From: Prevotella sp. P5-92
GTDB taxonomy: Bacteria; Bacteroidota; Bacteroidia; Bacteroidales; Bacteroidaceae
NCBI RefSeq assembly: GCF_002251245.1
Contig: NZ_NPJG01000038.1
Location: forward strand, 96,978-160,977
Direction of reading: 5' to 3'
DNA length: 64,000 nucleotides
Both the position numbers and the translations under genes were made by a program. How positions within the stretch are numbered: the stretch's first letter is position 1; every line of letters starts with the position of its first letter. Below are positions 17,619 to 27,044 of the stretch, piece after piece. The notes beneath the pieces were generated by a model. The model was not told the DNA's origin. It did no database searches and worked only from the letters and a program-made list of their open reading frames with translations.

Positions 17619-17692
17619 TAGCGGGGGTGGGACCCGAACCCACGACCTCCGGATTATGAATCCGACGCTCTAACCAGCTGAGCTATCCCGCC
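17619..17692 (-). tRNA. tRNA with CAU anticodon (probably elongator tRNA-Met)
   Basis: 74-nt cloverleaf on the minus strand: acceptor GGCGGGA, D arm GCTC/GAGC, anticodon loop TTCATAA (CAU), T arm GTGGG-TTCGGGT-CCCAC. The acceptor stem has a G1-U72 pair and an A7-C66 mismatch as written. CCA is not encoded. CAU may be Met or lysidine-modified Ile; initiator features (three GC pairs above the anticodon loop) are absent, so elongator Met is the first choice. Confidence 0.9.
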
Positions 17693-17711
17693 ATTTGCTT
17701 GTTTGCGGGTG

Positions 17712-17742
17712 CAAAGGTACTACTTTTTTTTGAATCTGCAAA
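17712..17742 (-). promoter_or_regulatory. Promoter of tRNA-Met
   Basis: Minus-strand TTTG (17739-17742), 19-bp spacer and TACCTTTG (17712-17719), 19 bp upstream of the mature tRNA. Confidence 0.8.
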
Positions 17743-17782
17743 CTTTTTTGCTAAAAAATTATTCTGTATCGGTATTTTTTTG

Positions 17783-17790
17783 TATTTTTG
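17783..17790 (+). promoter_or_regulatory. Promoter core (-7) of the START-like gene
   Basis: TATTTTTG matches TAnnTTTG. Transcription would start near 17797, which makes the in-frame ATG at 17801 almost leaderless and favours the ATG at 17831 or 17840 as the real start. Confidence 0.5.
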
Positions 17791-17839
17791 TAGCGTCAAA
17801 ATGACAAATTACCTATTTTACACAACTAACATGTCTGTT

Positions 17840-18241
17840 ATGAGCAAAAAGAAATTAGTGATGGAGTATCCGTTGAACTCTAAATCTGCCAGCATAGTAT
17901 GGGGGCTTATAGGCAATGCTCACGGTCTGGGAAAGTGGATGGCTGACTATGTGGAAGAAGACGAAGACGGAGAACTGACGTTCAAATGGGGTGAGGTATG
18001 GACGCAGCAGGACGTACGAACATCGACAATTATCTCAAAGGAAGAAAACAGCTATATAAGGCTGAAATGGGACGTGAACGAGTCTGACGAGGATTTCTGG
18101 GAATTGAGAGTCGAGAAAAGCGACTTCAGCGGACATCTTACACTCATCATCACCGACCACGTGGATGAAGAAGACGTTGACTATATGCGCGAGGTCTGGA
18201 CTGACAACCTCAGCCGCCTGCACAACATCAGCGGACTATAA
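17840..18241 (+). CDS. START-like (SRPBCC/AHSA1-type) domain protein
   Basis: Small cytoplasmic protein of 133 residues with the helix-grip fold pattern of SRPBCC proteins: MEYPLNSKSASIVWGLIGNAHGLGKWMAD at the start, alternating beta strands in the middle, and a C-terminal helix REVWTDNLSRLHNI. Members of this Bacteroidota family are widely conserved, with no known ligand. In-frame ATG codons at 17801, 17831 and 17840 are possible starts; 17840 (MSKKKLVMEYPL) best fits the domain edge. It is transcribed separately from the LptF/G-like gene, which has its own TAACTTTG core. Confidence 0.78.
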   Translation: MSKKKLVMEYPLNSKSASIVWGLIGNAHGLGKWMADYVEEDEDGELTFKWGEVWTQQDVRTSTIISKEENSYIRLKWDVNESDEDFWELRVEKSDFSGHLTLIITDHVDEEDVDYMREVWTDNLSRLHNISGL

Positions 18242-18299
18242 ATTACGTAAAAAAATGGTTTTTCTGCCCGTTTTATTTCGCAATACCGATTTTTTGTGC

Positions 18300-18307
18300 T
18301 AACTTTG
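18300..18307 (+). promoter_or_regulatory. Promoter core (-7) of the LptF/LptG-like gene
   Basis: TAACTTTG, 42 bp upstream of the preferred start; the -33 region is a poor match. Confidence 0.55.
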
Positions 18308-18348
18308 CAGCCTGAAATCCTATATATAGATAAGGATTGCGCATGCGA

Positions 18349-20256
18349 ATGATTCGGATAAAGAAACTTGATATATTCATAGCCAAGCAGTTTGGACTGC
18401 TTTTCGTGGGAACATTCTTCATCTGCCAGTTTGTGCTGATGATGCAGTTCCTCTGGCGTTACGTTGACGAGCTCATAGGTAAGGGATTGTCGATGGAGGT
18501 GTTGGCACAGTTCTTCTGGTACATGGGATTGATGCTGATGCCGCAGGCTTTCCCGTTGGCCATATTGTTGTCGTCGCTCATCACCTTCGGCAATTCGGGC
18601 GAGAGCTCGGAGCTTACAGCCATCAAGGCTGCCGGCATCTCGCTGATGCAGGCTTTCCGCTCGCTGATAGTGGTCGTGGGCCTTATCTGCTGCGGCTCGT
18701 TTTATTTCCAAAATGTCATAGGCCCCGATGCCAACAAGTCGTTTGCACAGCTGTTGCTGTCGATGAAGCAGAAGAGTCCAGAACTGGAAATCCCCGAAGG
18801 CGTGTTCTATGACGGTATCCCAAACAGCAATCTCTATGTCCAAAAGAAAGACCTGAAGACAGGCAAGCTCTATGGCATCATGATATACCGCATGAACGGA
18901 GGCTACGAAGACGCGGCCATCATACTTGCAGACTCGGGCATGCTGCAGTCAACGGCAGAGAAGAAACACCTCCTGCTGACGCTCTATAGCGGCGAGTGGT
19001 TTGAAAACATGCGCTCGCAAGACCTGGCAGGAAGCGCGAGCGTGCCATACCGCCGTGAGACATTCTCCAAAAAACGCATTGTGCTCGACTTCGACGGCGG
19101 ATTCAACCTGGCCGACGTGGCAGGCATCTCTAACGACGCCCGCTCAAAAAGCATGACTAAGATACGACACGACCTTGACTCGATACGCGAGTTTAACGAC
19201 TCGGTGGGCAGAGCCTATTACCGCGACGCACGCTACACCATGTTTAACATGCAATGCAATGACAAGAAAGACTCGACAAAGGCTGTCAAGGACGCGGCAA
19301 AGATAGACTATGACAGCGTATTCGCAAAACTAAAGGCAGAAGACCGACAGGTGGTGATGCGCGATGCCCTCTCGCATATAGAGATGAACGCATCCGAGAT
19401 AAGCATCAAGGGCGACTATTCATACGCCCTCAACCGACAGGAACGCATGCACGAGATTGAGGCATGGGGAAAGGTGACGCTGTCGCTGCTGTGTGTCGTC
19501 TTCTTCTTTATCGGAGCACCGTTAGGAGCCATCATCCGAAAAGGAGGACTCGGCGTGCCGGTGATCATATCCGTACTCGTCTTCATCGTCTATTACATCT
19601 TCGACTTCTCGGGTATGAGAATGGCACGCGACGACAACTGGACGGTGCTCTTCGGACGATGGATATCGATGATGATTCTCGTGCCGCTGGCCGTCTTCTT
19701 CACCTACAAGGCAAACCGCGACTCCGTGGTGTTTAACATCGACGCATATAAACTCTTCTTCAGACGCATACTCGGCATACGCACAAAGCGACACGTGTTT
19801 AAGAAAGAGGTGATAATAAACGACCCCGACTACGCTAACGACGCAACGATACTCGAAAAGATAAGCAACGACATCACCGAATATTCTCAAACCCACGGAC
19901 TACTCAGGGCTCCTAACCCCATAAAGGTGTTCTTCCGTGAAGGCGACGACAGGGCCATACGCGACATCAACGACGAACTCGAGGCTGTGATCGAGGACCT
20001 CTCCAACACCAAGGACAAGGTGGTGATAGCAAACCTCAACCGCTATCCCGTACTGGCCACACATGCCCACACAAGGCCTTTCCGCCGTCGATGGCTCAAC
20101 GCACTGACGGGATTAATACTGCCCCTCGGACTCTTCTTCTACCTGAGGATGTGGCGGTTCCGCCTGCGCCTGCTGCGCGACCTTAGGGTAATAAAGAACG
20201 CAAACACCGAGATATGCAACCGCATAGAAGAGATGACGGCGAAAAACAGAGAATAA
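18349..20256 (+). CDS. LptF/LptG (YjgP/YjgQ) family lipopolysaccharide export permease
   Basis: Inner-membrane permease of the Lpt ABC exporter that extracts LPS from the inner membrane. 635 residues from the ATG at 18349 ([15 protein letters not shown], typical start; TTG at 18337 and ATG at 18343 are alternatives). Helices at about 15-35, 60-80 and 100-125, a large periplasmic beta-jellyroll region, then three C-terminal helices near 380-460. The family segment [20 protein letters not shown] is present. About 150 extra soluble residues follow the last main helix, longer than proteobacterial LptF/G. ribBA follows after 32 bp, a common Bacteroidota neighbour. Confidence 0.9.
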   Translation: MIRIKKLDIFIAKQFGLLFVGTFFICQFVLMMQFLWRYVDELIGKGLSMEVLAQFFWYMGLMLMPQAFPLAILLSSLITFGNSGESSELTAIKAAGISLMQAFRSLIVVVGLICCGSFYFQNVIGPDANKSFAQLLLSMKQKSPELEIPEGVFYDGIPNSNLYVQKKDLKTGKLYGIMIYRMNGGYEDAAIILADSGMLQSTAEKKHLLLTLYSGEWFENMRSQDLAGSASVPYRRETFSKKRIVLDFDGGFNLADVAGISNDARSKSMTKIRHDLDSIREFNDSVGRAYYRDARYTMFNMQCNDKKDSTKAVKDAAKIDYDSVFAKLKAEDRQVVMRDALSHIEMNASEISIKGDYSYALNRQERMHEIEAWGKVTLSLLCVVFFFIGAPLGAIIRKGGLGVPVIISVLVFIVYYIFDFSGMRMARDDNWTVLFGRWISMMILVPLAVFFTYKANRDSVVFNIDAYKLFFRRILGIRTKRHVFKKEVIINDPDYANDATILEKISNDITEYSQTHGLLRAPNPIKVFFREGDDRAIRDINDELEAVIEDLSNTKDKVVIANLNRYPVLATHAHTRPFRRRWLNALTGLILPLGLFFYLRMWRFRLRLLRDLRVIKNANTEICNRIEEMTAKNRE

Positions 20257-20288
20257 TAACATTTACACCTTATTATATATATAAAGAT

Positions 20289-21497
20289 ATGTCTGAATTC
20301 AAGATAAGCACCATCGAGGAAGCTCTCGACGACTTCCGTGAAGGCAAATTCGTGATAGTAGTCGATGACGAAGACCGTGAAAACGAAGGTGACCTCATTA
20401 TCGCGGCAGAGAAGATAACGCCCGAGAAGGTCAACTTCATGCTGAAATACGCAAGAGGCGTGCTCTGCGCACCCATCACCATAAAGAGAAGTGAAGAGCT
20501 CGACCTGCCACACCAGGTGGCAGACAACACGTCGATGCTCGGCACTCCGTTCACCGTGACCATCGACAAACTTGAAGGATGCACAACAGGAGTGTCGGCT
20601 CACGACAGAGCCGCCACCATCAAAGCCCTCGCCGACCCAGCATCCAGACCGGAGACCTTCGGACGCCCAGGACACATCAACCCGCTCTACGCACAAGACA
20701 TGGGAGTGCTGCGCAGGTCGGGACATACAGAGGCGGCCGTCGATCTATGCAAACTAACAGGACTCTATCCTGCAGCGGCACTCATGGAGATAATGAACGA
20801 CGACGGCACCATGGCACGCATGACAGACCTCATGGCCTTCGCCGAAGTCCACAAACTGCACATCATCACCATCAAAGACCTCATATCCTACAGACTCAAG
20901 AAAGAGTCGCTCATAGAAGTGGGCAACGAGGCCGACATGCCCACACGCTACGGACACTTCAGACTCGTGCCTTTCCGCCAGACCTCGACAGGACAGGAAC
21001 ACATGGCTCTGATAAAGGGCGAGTGGAAAGAAGACGAGCCAGTGCTGGTGAGAGTACACTCCTCGTGCGCCACAGGAGACATACTCGGAAGCATGCGCTG
21101 CGACTGCGGCGAACAGCTCCATAAGGCCATGGAGATGATCGACAAGGAAGGCAAGGGAGTGATCATCTACATGCAACAAGAAGGAAGAGGCATCGGCCTG
21201 ATGAACAAGATAGCCGCATACAAACTGCAAGAAGAGGGTCTCGACACCGTGGAGGCAAACATACATCTCGGCTTCAAACCCGACGAGCGAGACTACGGAT
21301 GCGGAGCACAGATGCTAAGACATCTCGGCATACACAAAATGCGCCTGCTCACAAACAATCCCACAAAAAGAGTGGGACTGGAGGCCTACGGACTCGAAAT
21401 AGTAGAGAACGTTCCCATCGAAGTCAAACCAAACGAGTATGACTACAAATATCTCAAAACAAAGAAAGACAGAATGGGTCATACTCTCCACTTATAG
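20289..21497 (+). CDS. ribBA: Bifunctional DHBP synthase / GTP cyclohydrolase II
   Basis: Catalyses two entry steps of riboflavin synthesis: ribulose-5-phosphate to DHBP, and GTP to the pyrimidine precursor. 402 residues from ATG 20289. N-terminal RibB half (1-205) has [10 protein letters not shown] and GHTEAAVDL motifs; C-terminal RibA half has the zinc cysteines in [19 protein letters not shown], followed by QQEGRGIGL and the GTP-binding [14 protein letters not shown]. Both halves look intact. It lies directly after the LPS permease gene and ahead of the aminotransferase. Confidence 0.97.
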   Translation: MSEFKISTIEEALDDFREGKFVIVVDDEDRENEGDLIIAAEKITPEKVNFMLKYARGVLCAPITIKRSEELDLPHQVADNTSMLGTPFTVTIDKLEGCTTGVSAHDRAATIKALADPASRPETFGRPGHINPLYAQDMGVLRRSGHTEAAVDLCKLTGLYPAAALMEIMNDDGTMARMTDLMAFAEVHKLHIITIKDLISYRLKKESLIEVGNEADMPTRYGHFRLVPFRQTSTGQEHMALIKGEWKEDEPVLVRVHSSCATGDILGSMRCDCGEQLHKAMEMIDKEGKGVIIYMQQEGRGIGLMNKIAAYKLQEEGLDTVEANIHLGFKPDERDYGCGAQMLRHLGIHKMRLLTNNPTKRVGLEAYGLEIVENVPIEVKPNEYDYKYLKTKKDRMGHTLHL

Positions 21498-21579
21498 ATA
21501 AAAAACGCACAGAAACAAAAAAATAACGCAGAAATGCAAAAAAAACGTGCAAATTCTTCGTTTTCACAAATAAAATGAT

Positions 21580-21587
21580 TACTTTTG
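21580..21587 (+). promoter_or_regulatory. Promoter core (-7) of the aminotransferase gene
   Basis: TACTTTTG, 31 bp upstream of the start codon; -33 box not clear. Confidence 0.55.
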
Positions 21588-21618
21588 CACATAAATAACG
21601 ATATCAAGCAAAAATACT

Positions 21619-22812
21619 ATGGCACAATTATCCGACCGACTGCAACGACTGGCACCTTCAGCAACACTTGCCATGTCGCAGAAAAGCAGCGAAATGAAAG
21701 CTCAAGGCATTGACGTTATCAACATGAGCGTGGGCGAACCAGACTTCAATACGCCAGACCATATCAAGGAGGCGGCAAAGAAGGCTATCGACGAGAATTA
21801 TTCAAGATATTCTCCCGTACCAGGATACCCCGACCTCAGGAAAGCTATTGTCGCTAAACTGAAAAACGAGAACAACCTCGACTACAGTGTCAACGAGGTG
21901 CTCGTGTCAAACGGCGCAAAACAGAGTGTCTGCAACACCATCATGGCACTTGTCAACCCTGGCGACGAGGTCATAATACCCGCACCCTACTGGGTGTCAT
22001 ACCCGCAGATGGCGAAACTCGCAGGCGGAACACCGGTGATCGTTGAGGCTGGCTTCGACCAAAACTTCAAGATGACACCCGAACAGCTCGAGGCAGCCAT
22101 CACACCAAAGACACGTCTCATCATTCTCTGCTCGCCAAGCAACCCTACAGGCAGCGTCTATTCAAAGGAAGAACTCAAGGGACTTGCCGACGTGATAAAG
22201 AGACACGACGACCTCTTCGTACTTGCCGACGAGATATACGAACATATCAACTACATCGGAAAACACGAGAGTATAGCACAGTTCGAGGGAATGAAAGAAC
22301 GCTCGATCATCGTCAACGGAGTGTCGAAAGCATACGCCATGACCGGATGGCGCATAGGATATATCGCCGCACCAGAGTGGATCGTGAAGGGATGCAACAA
22401 ACTGCAGGGACAATACACCAGCGGCCCATGCTCAGTAAGCCAGAAGGCAGCCGAATTCGCATACACACAGTCGCAAGAGTGCGTAGAGCAGATGCGACAG
22501 GCCTTCGAACGCCGCCGCAACCTCATCGTCCAACTCGCCAAAGACATTCCCGGCCTGGAAGTCAACGTGCCAGAAGGCGCATTCTACCTCTTCCCCAAGT
22601 GCAGCAGCTTCTACGGCAAGAGCAATGGAGATACGGTGATAAACAACTCGTCTGACCTCGCACTTTACCTCCTCGAGAAAGGACACGTGGCTACCGTCGG
22701 AGGCGACGCTTTCGGCGACCCAGAGTGCTTCCGCATGAGCTACGCCACAAGCGACGAAAATATACGCGAGGCAATAAGAAGAATAAAGGACGCGTTGGCA
22801 GAATTGAAGTAA
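21619..22812 (+). CDS. aspC: Pyridoxal-phosphate aspartate aminotransferase (class I, subgroup Ib)
   Basis: Transfers the amino group between aspartate and 2-oxoglutarate, in the cytoplasm. 397 residues, the usual length. Motifs: NMSVGEPDFNTPDHI at the N terminus, NPTGSVYS binding the substrate carboxylate, LADEIYEHI with the PLP-interacting Asp, and the Schiff-base lysine in NGVSKAYAMTGWRIGY; C-terminal RMSYATS carries the substrate-binding Arg. Subgroup Ib enzymes can also accept other amino acids, so strict aspartate specificity is inferred. Transcribed from its own promoter after ribBA. Confidence 0.88.
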   Translation: MAQLSDRLQRLAPSATLAMSQKSSEMKAQGIDVINMSVGEPDFNTPDHIKEAAKKAIDENYSRYSPVPGYPDLRKAIVAKLKNENNLDYSVNEVLVSNGAKQSVCNTIMALVNPGDEVIIPAPYWVSYPQMAKLAGGTPVIVEAGFDQNFKMTPEQLEAAITPKTRLIILCSPSNPTGSVYSKEELKGLADVIKRHDDLFVLADEIYEHINYIGKHESIAQFEGMKERSIIVNGVSKAYAMTGWRIGYIAAPEWIVKGCNKLQGQYTSGPCSVSQKAAEFAYTQSQECVEQMRQAFERRRNLIVQLAKDIPGLEVNVPEGAFYLFPKCSSFYGKSNGDTVINNSSDLALYLLEKGHVATVGGDAFGDPECFRMSYATSDENIREAIRRIKDALAELK

Positions 22813-22903
22813 AATATAGGTAAGAAGACACCAGACAATATTAATTTTAAAAAAAGTTGGTGTTAAAACCTGTTAATCGTTTCGGTTTTTCTGTCTATTT
22901 TGT

Positions 22904-22911
22904 TAACTTTG
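22904..22911 (+). promoter_or_regulatory. Promoter core (-7) of the TonB-energising operon
   Basis: TAACTTTG with TTTC at the -33 position, followed by a leader of about 100 bp before exbB. It is the only good promoter core seen ahead of exbB. Confidence 0.6.
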
Positions 22912-23014
22912 TCCCTTGAATGAAGATTCAATATAGGCAAACAGCAAAAAGTGACGCCAAAAACACTAATATTAATATTATTCATAAATAACAAAAAATT
23001 TAAAATTATCAATT

Positions 23015-23845
23015 ATGGGAACAAACAAAAATGCTGCAGCCCCAGCAAAGAAATCATCGGGCTTTAAAGGAGTTAAGAACGCTATCTGGATCCTCGTTAT
23101 TTGCGGTATCGTAGCTTACACATTCTATTTCCAAGTACTCGGCGCACCTGAGAACTTCGCAGGAAACGACCCAACAGGCCACCCTGTAAACCTCATGGGT
23201 ACTGTGTATAAGGGAGGTTTCGTTGTAGGTCTTATCTTGACTCTCCTCCTCTCTGTTATCTGCCTCGGTGTAGAGCGCTTCTTCGCTCTTAGAAGCGCAT
23301 TCGGTAAGATGAGCCTCGGCAAGTTCACAACACAGGTTAAGGAACTCATCAAAGCTCGTAACTTTGACGAGGCTGTCGCTCTTTGCAACAAGATGCAGGG
23401 CTCTGTAGCTAACGTAGTGCTCGCTTCTATCAACGCTTACAAGGACGCTGAGAACAACACCACACTGAAGAAGGCTCAGAAGATCGCTAAGATCCAGCAG
23501 GCTCACGAGGAAGCTACTCAGCTTGAGATGCCAACTCTCCAGATGAACCTCCCTATCGTAGCTACCATCGTTACTCTCGGTACTCTTACCGCTCTGTTCG
23601 GTACTGTGCTCGGTATGATCCGTTCATTCCAGGCTCTGTCTGCTGGTGGTGGCGCTGACTCTATGGCTCTGTCTGCCGGTATCTCTGAGGCCCTCGTTAA
23701 CACAGCTTCTGGTATTTTGACATCATGGTTCGCTGTGGTTATCTACAACTTCTTCACAAACAAGATCGACAAGCTCACATACGCTCTCGACGAGGTTGGT
23801 TATACAATTGCTGCAACATACGACGTTAACCACGAGGAAGCTTAA
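23015..23845 (+). CDS. exbB: MotA/TolQ/ExbB proton channel family protein
   Basis: Channel-forming subunit that, with ExbD, uses the proton gradient to energise TonB. 276 residues; the MotA/ExbB domain occupies the C-terminal half with TIVTLGTLTALFGTVLGMIRSFQAL and SMALSAGISEALVNTASGI, both strongly conserved. The N terminus has a helix at about 25-45 and another at 70-95. It begins the operon exbB-exbD-exbD-tonB; spacing to the first exbD is 28 bp. Codon use is strongly biased, fitting high expression. Confidence 0.95.
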   Translation: MGTNKNAAAPAKKSSGFKGVKNAIWILVICGIVAYTFYFQVLGAPENFAGNDPTGHPVNLMGTVYKGGFVVGLILTLLLSVICLGVERFFALRSAFGKMSLGKFTTQVKELIKARNFDEAVALCNKMQGSVANVVLASINAYKDAENNTTLKKAQKIAKIQQAHEEATQLEMPTLQMNLPIVATIVTLGTLTALFGTVLGMIRSFQALSAGGGADSMALSAGISEALVNTASGILTSWFAVVIYNFFTNKIDKLTYALDEVGYTIAATYDVNHEEA

Positions 23846-23873
23846 TTGTTTTACCTTTTAATTAGTTATAATA

Positions 23874-24488
23874 ATGGGTAAAATAAAAATACAGAAAAAA
23901 GACGTCTGGATTGACATGACTCCTATGTCAGACGTGATGACCCTGCTTCTGTGCTTCTTCATGTTGACATCAACATTTTTGCAGCCAGAACCAGTGCAGG
24001 TCACTACGCCAAGTTCAGTGTCGGAAGTCAAGGTGCCTGAGAAGAATGTACTTACCATTCTTGTCAGCCCAGAAGGAAAAATCTTCGTCGGCACTGATAA
24101 CAAAAACGACATGCAGAGCATCATGCAGACTGTCACTGACAAGTTCGGCGTCTCGCTGAACGCGGCTCAGATAAAGAAATTCAAAGAGGAATCTATGGTT
24201 GGCGTTCCAGTCGCTAAGATGCCTGAATATCTTAATCTCGAGCCAGACCAGATGGCACAGGTGATCCAGAAAATGGGTGTCCCCACCGATAGTATCGATG
24301 GTGGCAAGAGTGAATTTCAAGAGTGGGTACAGGCCGCGGTTGATGCAAATCCTGACATAAAGCTCGCCATCAAGTGCGACGCCAAGACTCCTTACAAGGT
24401 GGTCAAGGCCGTGATGTCTGAGCTTCAGGACATGAACCAGAACCGTTACCAGCTGATTACGAATCTTAAAACATCGTCGGAGGAATAA
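23874..24488 (+). CDS. exbD: ExbD/TolR family biopolymer transport protein (first copy)
   Basis: Bitopic inner-membrane partner of ExbB. 204 residues: short cytoplasmic N terminus, one helix (about 18-38) with the essential membrane Asp in TPMSDVMTLLLCFFML, then a periplasmic domain that is longer than E. coli ExbD (141 aa). Ends 2 bp before the second exbD, so the two are translated as a pair. The two copies differ clearly and may form a hetero-oligomer, which is inference. Confidence 0.92.
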   Translation: MGKIKIQKKDVWIDMTPMSDVMTLLLCFFMLTSTFLQPEPVQVTTPSSVSEVKVPEKNVLTILVSPEGKIFVGTDNKNDMQSIMQTVTDKFGVSLNAAQIKKFKEESMVGVPVAKMPEYLNLEPDQMAQVIQKMGVPTDSIDGGKSEFQEWVQAAVDANPDIKLAIKCDAKTPYKVVKAVMSELQDMNQNRYQLITNLKTSSEE

Positions 24489-24490
24489 AC

Positions 24491-25135
24491 ATGGCAAAGA
24501 AAAAAGCGAGCAAGCAAAAGAAAATGAACACCCGCGTGGACTTCACGCCTATGGTGGACATGATGATGCTTCTTATCACGTTCTTCATGCTGTGTACAAC
24601 CTTGAGCAAGCCTCAGGCCATGCAGCTGACGATGCCAAGCAACGACAAGAATGTGCAGGATGAAGACAAGTCTGCTACAAAGGCTTCTCACACCATCACC
24701 ATCATTCTTGCAGGCAATGACAAGATTTATCATATTGATGGACTTCCTAACTACGAAGACGCTACTTGCCTTAAGGAAACCACATGGGGCAACAACGGCA
24801 TTCGCAAGGTGCTCAAAGAGCACGTTACCGAGGAAGGTATCTCTCCAGTAGCGAAGATTATGGTAGCTAAGAACGAACTCGACAAGAAGAAGCTCTCTAA
24901 CTCGAAGATGACCGACGAGCAATATCAGAAGGCATTGGCTGAGATTAAGAACGGTAATCTTGACAACGAGAAAGTTCCTACCTTGACTATCATTATCAAG
25001 CCTCTTGACACTGCTTCTTATAAGAACATGGTTGACGCACTTGACGAAATGCAGATCTGCTGCATCGGTAAGTATGTGATCGACAAAATTAACGAAAACG
25101 ACCAAAAGCTTCTGGCTTTGAAGGGAGTTAAGTAA
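24491..25135 (+). CDS. exbD: ExbD/TolR family biopolymer transport protein (second copy)
   Basis: 214 residues. Lysine-rich cytoplasmic start, single helix (about 17-38) with the proton-carrying Asp in TPMVDMMMLLITFFML and a periplasmic domain without close similarity to the first copy outside the helix. Two different ExbD proteins per operon are common in Bacteroidota TonB systems. tonB follows 25 bp later. Confidence 0.92.
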   Translation: MAKKKASKQKKMNTRVDFTPMVDMMMLLITFFMLCTTLSKPQAMQLTMPSNDKNVQDEDKSATKASHTITIILAGNDKIYHIDGLPNYEDATCLKETTWGNNGIRKVLKEHVTEEGISPVAKIMVAKNELDKKKLSNSKMTDEQYQKALAEIKNGNLDNEKVPTLTIIIKPLDTASYKNMVDALDEMQICCIGKYVIDKINENDQKLLALKGVK

Positions 25136-25160
25136 TTAACATTTTAAAAAAGAAAGAACA

Positions 25161-25994
25161 ATGTCAAAAGTAGATCTTATTGATAATAATTGGGTCGATC
25201 TTGTATTCGAAGGCAGAAATAAGGAATACGGCGCCTATGTCCTCCGTAAGGACACTGGTAAACGTAACCTTAAGTCTATGCTCATCGTCTTCGCCACGAT
25301 TATCGCGATCATGGTGGGTGTTTGGGCAAAGGTAGCTATCGAAAACGCTTTCCCCAAAAAGGTTGCTATGGATACCGATGTCGAGCTTATGAAACTTGCC
25401 GAAAAGAAAGAGGCAAAGGTCGAAAAGAAGGCACCGGTGAAAGTTGAAGAACAGAAGGTCGTTGAAAAGGTTAAGAGCTCTGTGAAGTTTACTCCTCCAG
25501 TCATCAAAAAGGACGACGAGGTAAAGCCAGAAGAGGAGCTCAAGTCTCAGGAAGACCTTAACAAGACCAATACTGCTATCGGTTCGTTCGACGTGAAAGG
25601 TAATGACGAAGCCGGAGGTGAAGTGCTTAAGGCTAAGGAAGTAATCGCACAGCCCGAACCACCGAAGGAAGAGGAGACCAAGATCTTCGAAGTCGTTGAG
25701 CAGATGCCATCGTTCCCTGGTGGACAGGCAGCTCTCTTCGAGTTCCTCTCAAAGAACATCCGCTACCCGGTTGTTGCTGAGGAGAATGGTATCCAAGGTC
25801 GTGTCATCGTGACATTCGTCGTTGAGCGCGACGGTTCAATCACCGACGTTAGGGTTGCCAAGTCTGTCGATCCTTCTCTCGATAAGGAGGCCGTACGTGT
25901 GACGAAGAGCATGCCTCACTGGAACCCTGGTATGCAGAATGGTGGTCCAGTGCGTGTGAAGTTCACACTTCCAGTAACCTTCAGATTGCAGTAA
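25161..25994 (+). CDS. tonB: Energy transducer TonB
   Basis: Spans the periplasm and transmits ExbBD energy to outer-membrane TonB-dependent receptors. 277 residues: an N-terminal cytoplasmic stretch (NNWVDLVFEGRNKEYGAYVLRKD) typical of Bacteroidota TonB, one helix at about 38-57, a Lys/Glu/Pro-rich linker (about 75-170) and a C-terminal TonB domain with FPGGQAALFEFLSKNIRYP, GRVIVTFVVERDGSITDV and MPHWNPGMQNG. Located directly after the exbD pair. Confidence 0.95.
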   Translation: MSKVDLIDNNWVDLVFEGRNKEYGAYVLRKDTGKRNLKSMLIVFATIIAIMVGVWAKVAIENAFPKKVAMDTDVELMKLAEKKEAKVEKKAPVKVEEQKVVEKVKSSVKFTPPVIKKDDEVKPEEELKSQEDLNKTNTAIGSFDVKGNDEAGGEVLKAKEVIAQPEPPKEEETKIFEVVEQMPSFPGGQAALFEFLSKNIRYPVVAEENGIQGRVIVTFVVERDGSITDVRVAKSVDPSLDKEAVRVTKSMPHWNPGMQNGGPVRVKFTLPVTFRLQ

Positions 25995-26012
25995 TAACTT
26001 TAATTAAAGTAT

Positions 26013-26972
26013 ATGACGCTTAACAGATTCAACATATTGGTTGGACTGACTCTCATTTCAGGTTTGTTGTTGTCGTGTGGCAACAACAAACCTAAAAATG
26101 GTAGAACAGACACCTATTCTAAAGGAACCGTTTCGTTCGTTTGCGACAGTAGTTTCTGTCCTATAATAGACGAACAAAAGGAAATATTCGAACTCATGTA
26201 TAAGGAGGCGCATCTCAAGCCTGTTTACACTAACGAAGTAGAGGGTGTCAAGATGTTGATGGACGAGAAGGTGTGGCTCGCCATAACAACACGTAACTTC
26301 ACACCACAAGAAACGAAAAACCTTAAAGACCGTAGATTTCTTCCCAGGGCCATCCCTCTGGCTTACGACGGACTTGCTCTCATTGTCAACAATGAGAATC
26401 CTGACTCCTGCATCTCTGTAAAAGATATTAAACGTATTCTCTCCGGAGAGGTGAAGAAATGGAATGAGGTTTATCCTAAATCAAAATTAGGAGATTTTGA
26501 CGTGGTATTTGACAATGCACAGTCAAGTACAGTGCGCTTCTGTGTAGATTCCATACTGAAAGGAAAACTTATCTCTTCGCCTCTTGTTACTGCTGTGAAA
26601 AGAAGCGAGGACGTGATAAATTATGTATCATCTCACAAGGGTGCTCTCGGTGTCATCGGCTCAAATTGGCTTAACGACAAGCGCGACACCACTAACGTTA
26701 CCTTCAACAAGAATATTCGCGTGGTATCGGTTAGCCGCCTCGATTCTGCTACAGTGCAGAACAGTTGGAAACCATACCAATATTATATATACAACGGAAA
26801 CTATCCTTTGGTGCGCACGATATACGCATTACTAAACGACCCCCGAATGGGACTGCCATCGGGTTTCGCTGCATTCCTACAGTCGCCTAACGGCCAGCGT
26901 ATTTTCCTCCGTGCAGGACTCCTTCCAGCATATGGACAACTGAATGTCAGGGAGGTTAATGTAAGCCAATAG
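26013..26972 (+). CDS. PstS-like substrate-binding lipoprotein in the tonB operon
   Basis: 319 residues with a lipoprotein signal peptide (lipobox LLLSC, Cys22). The mature part resembles PstS-type phosphate-binding proteins: LALIVNNENPDSCISVKDIKRILSGE and the following VYPKS and SSTVRF segments fit the fold. It starts only 18 bp after tonB and no Pst permease genes are nearby, so a role tied to the TonB complex is as likely as phosphate uptake. The ligand is not known. Confidence 0.75.
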   Translation: MTLNRFNILVGLTLISGLLLSCGNNKPKNGRTDTYSKGTVSFVCDSSFCPIIDEQKEIFELMYKEAHLKPVYTNEVEGVKMLMDEKVWLAITTRNFTPQETKNLKDRRFLPRAIPLAYDGLALIVNNENPDSCISVKDIKRILSGEVKKWNEVYPKSKLGDFDVVFDNAQSSTVRFCVDSILKGKLISSPLVTAVKRSEDVINYVSSHKGALGVIGSNWLNDKRDTTNVTFNKNIRVVSVSRLDSATVQNSWKPYQYYIYNGNYPLVRTIYALLNDPRMGLPSGFAAFLQSPNGQRIFLRAGLLPAYGQLNVREVNVSQ

Positions 26973-27044
26973 GTTCCGTGCGTTAAACTTTTAAGTCATT
27001 GAATCGTCATACGAGAAAATATTAATTATAAAATTAAATTGATT

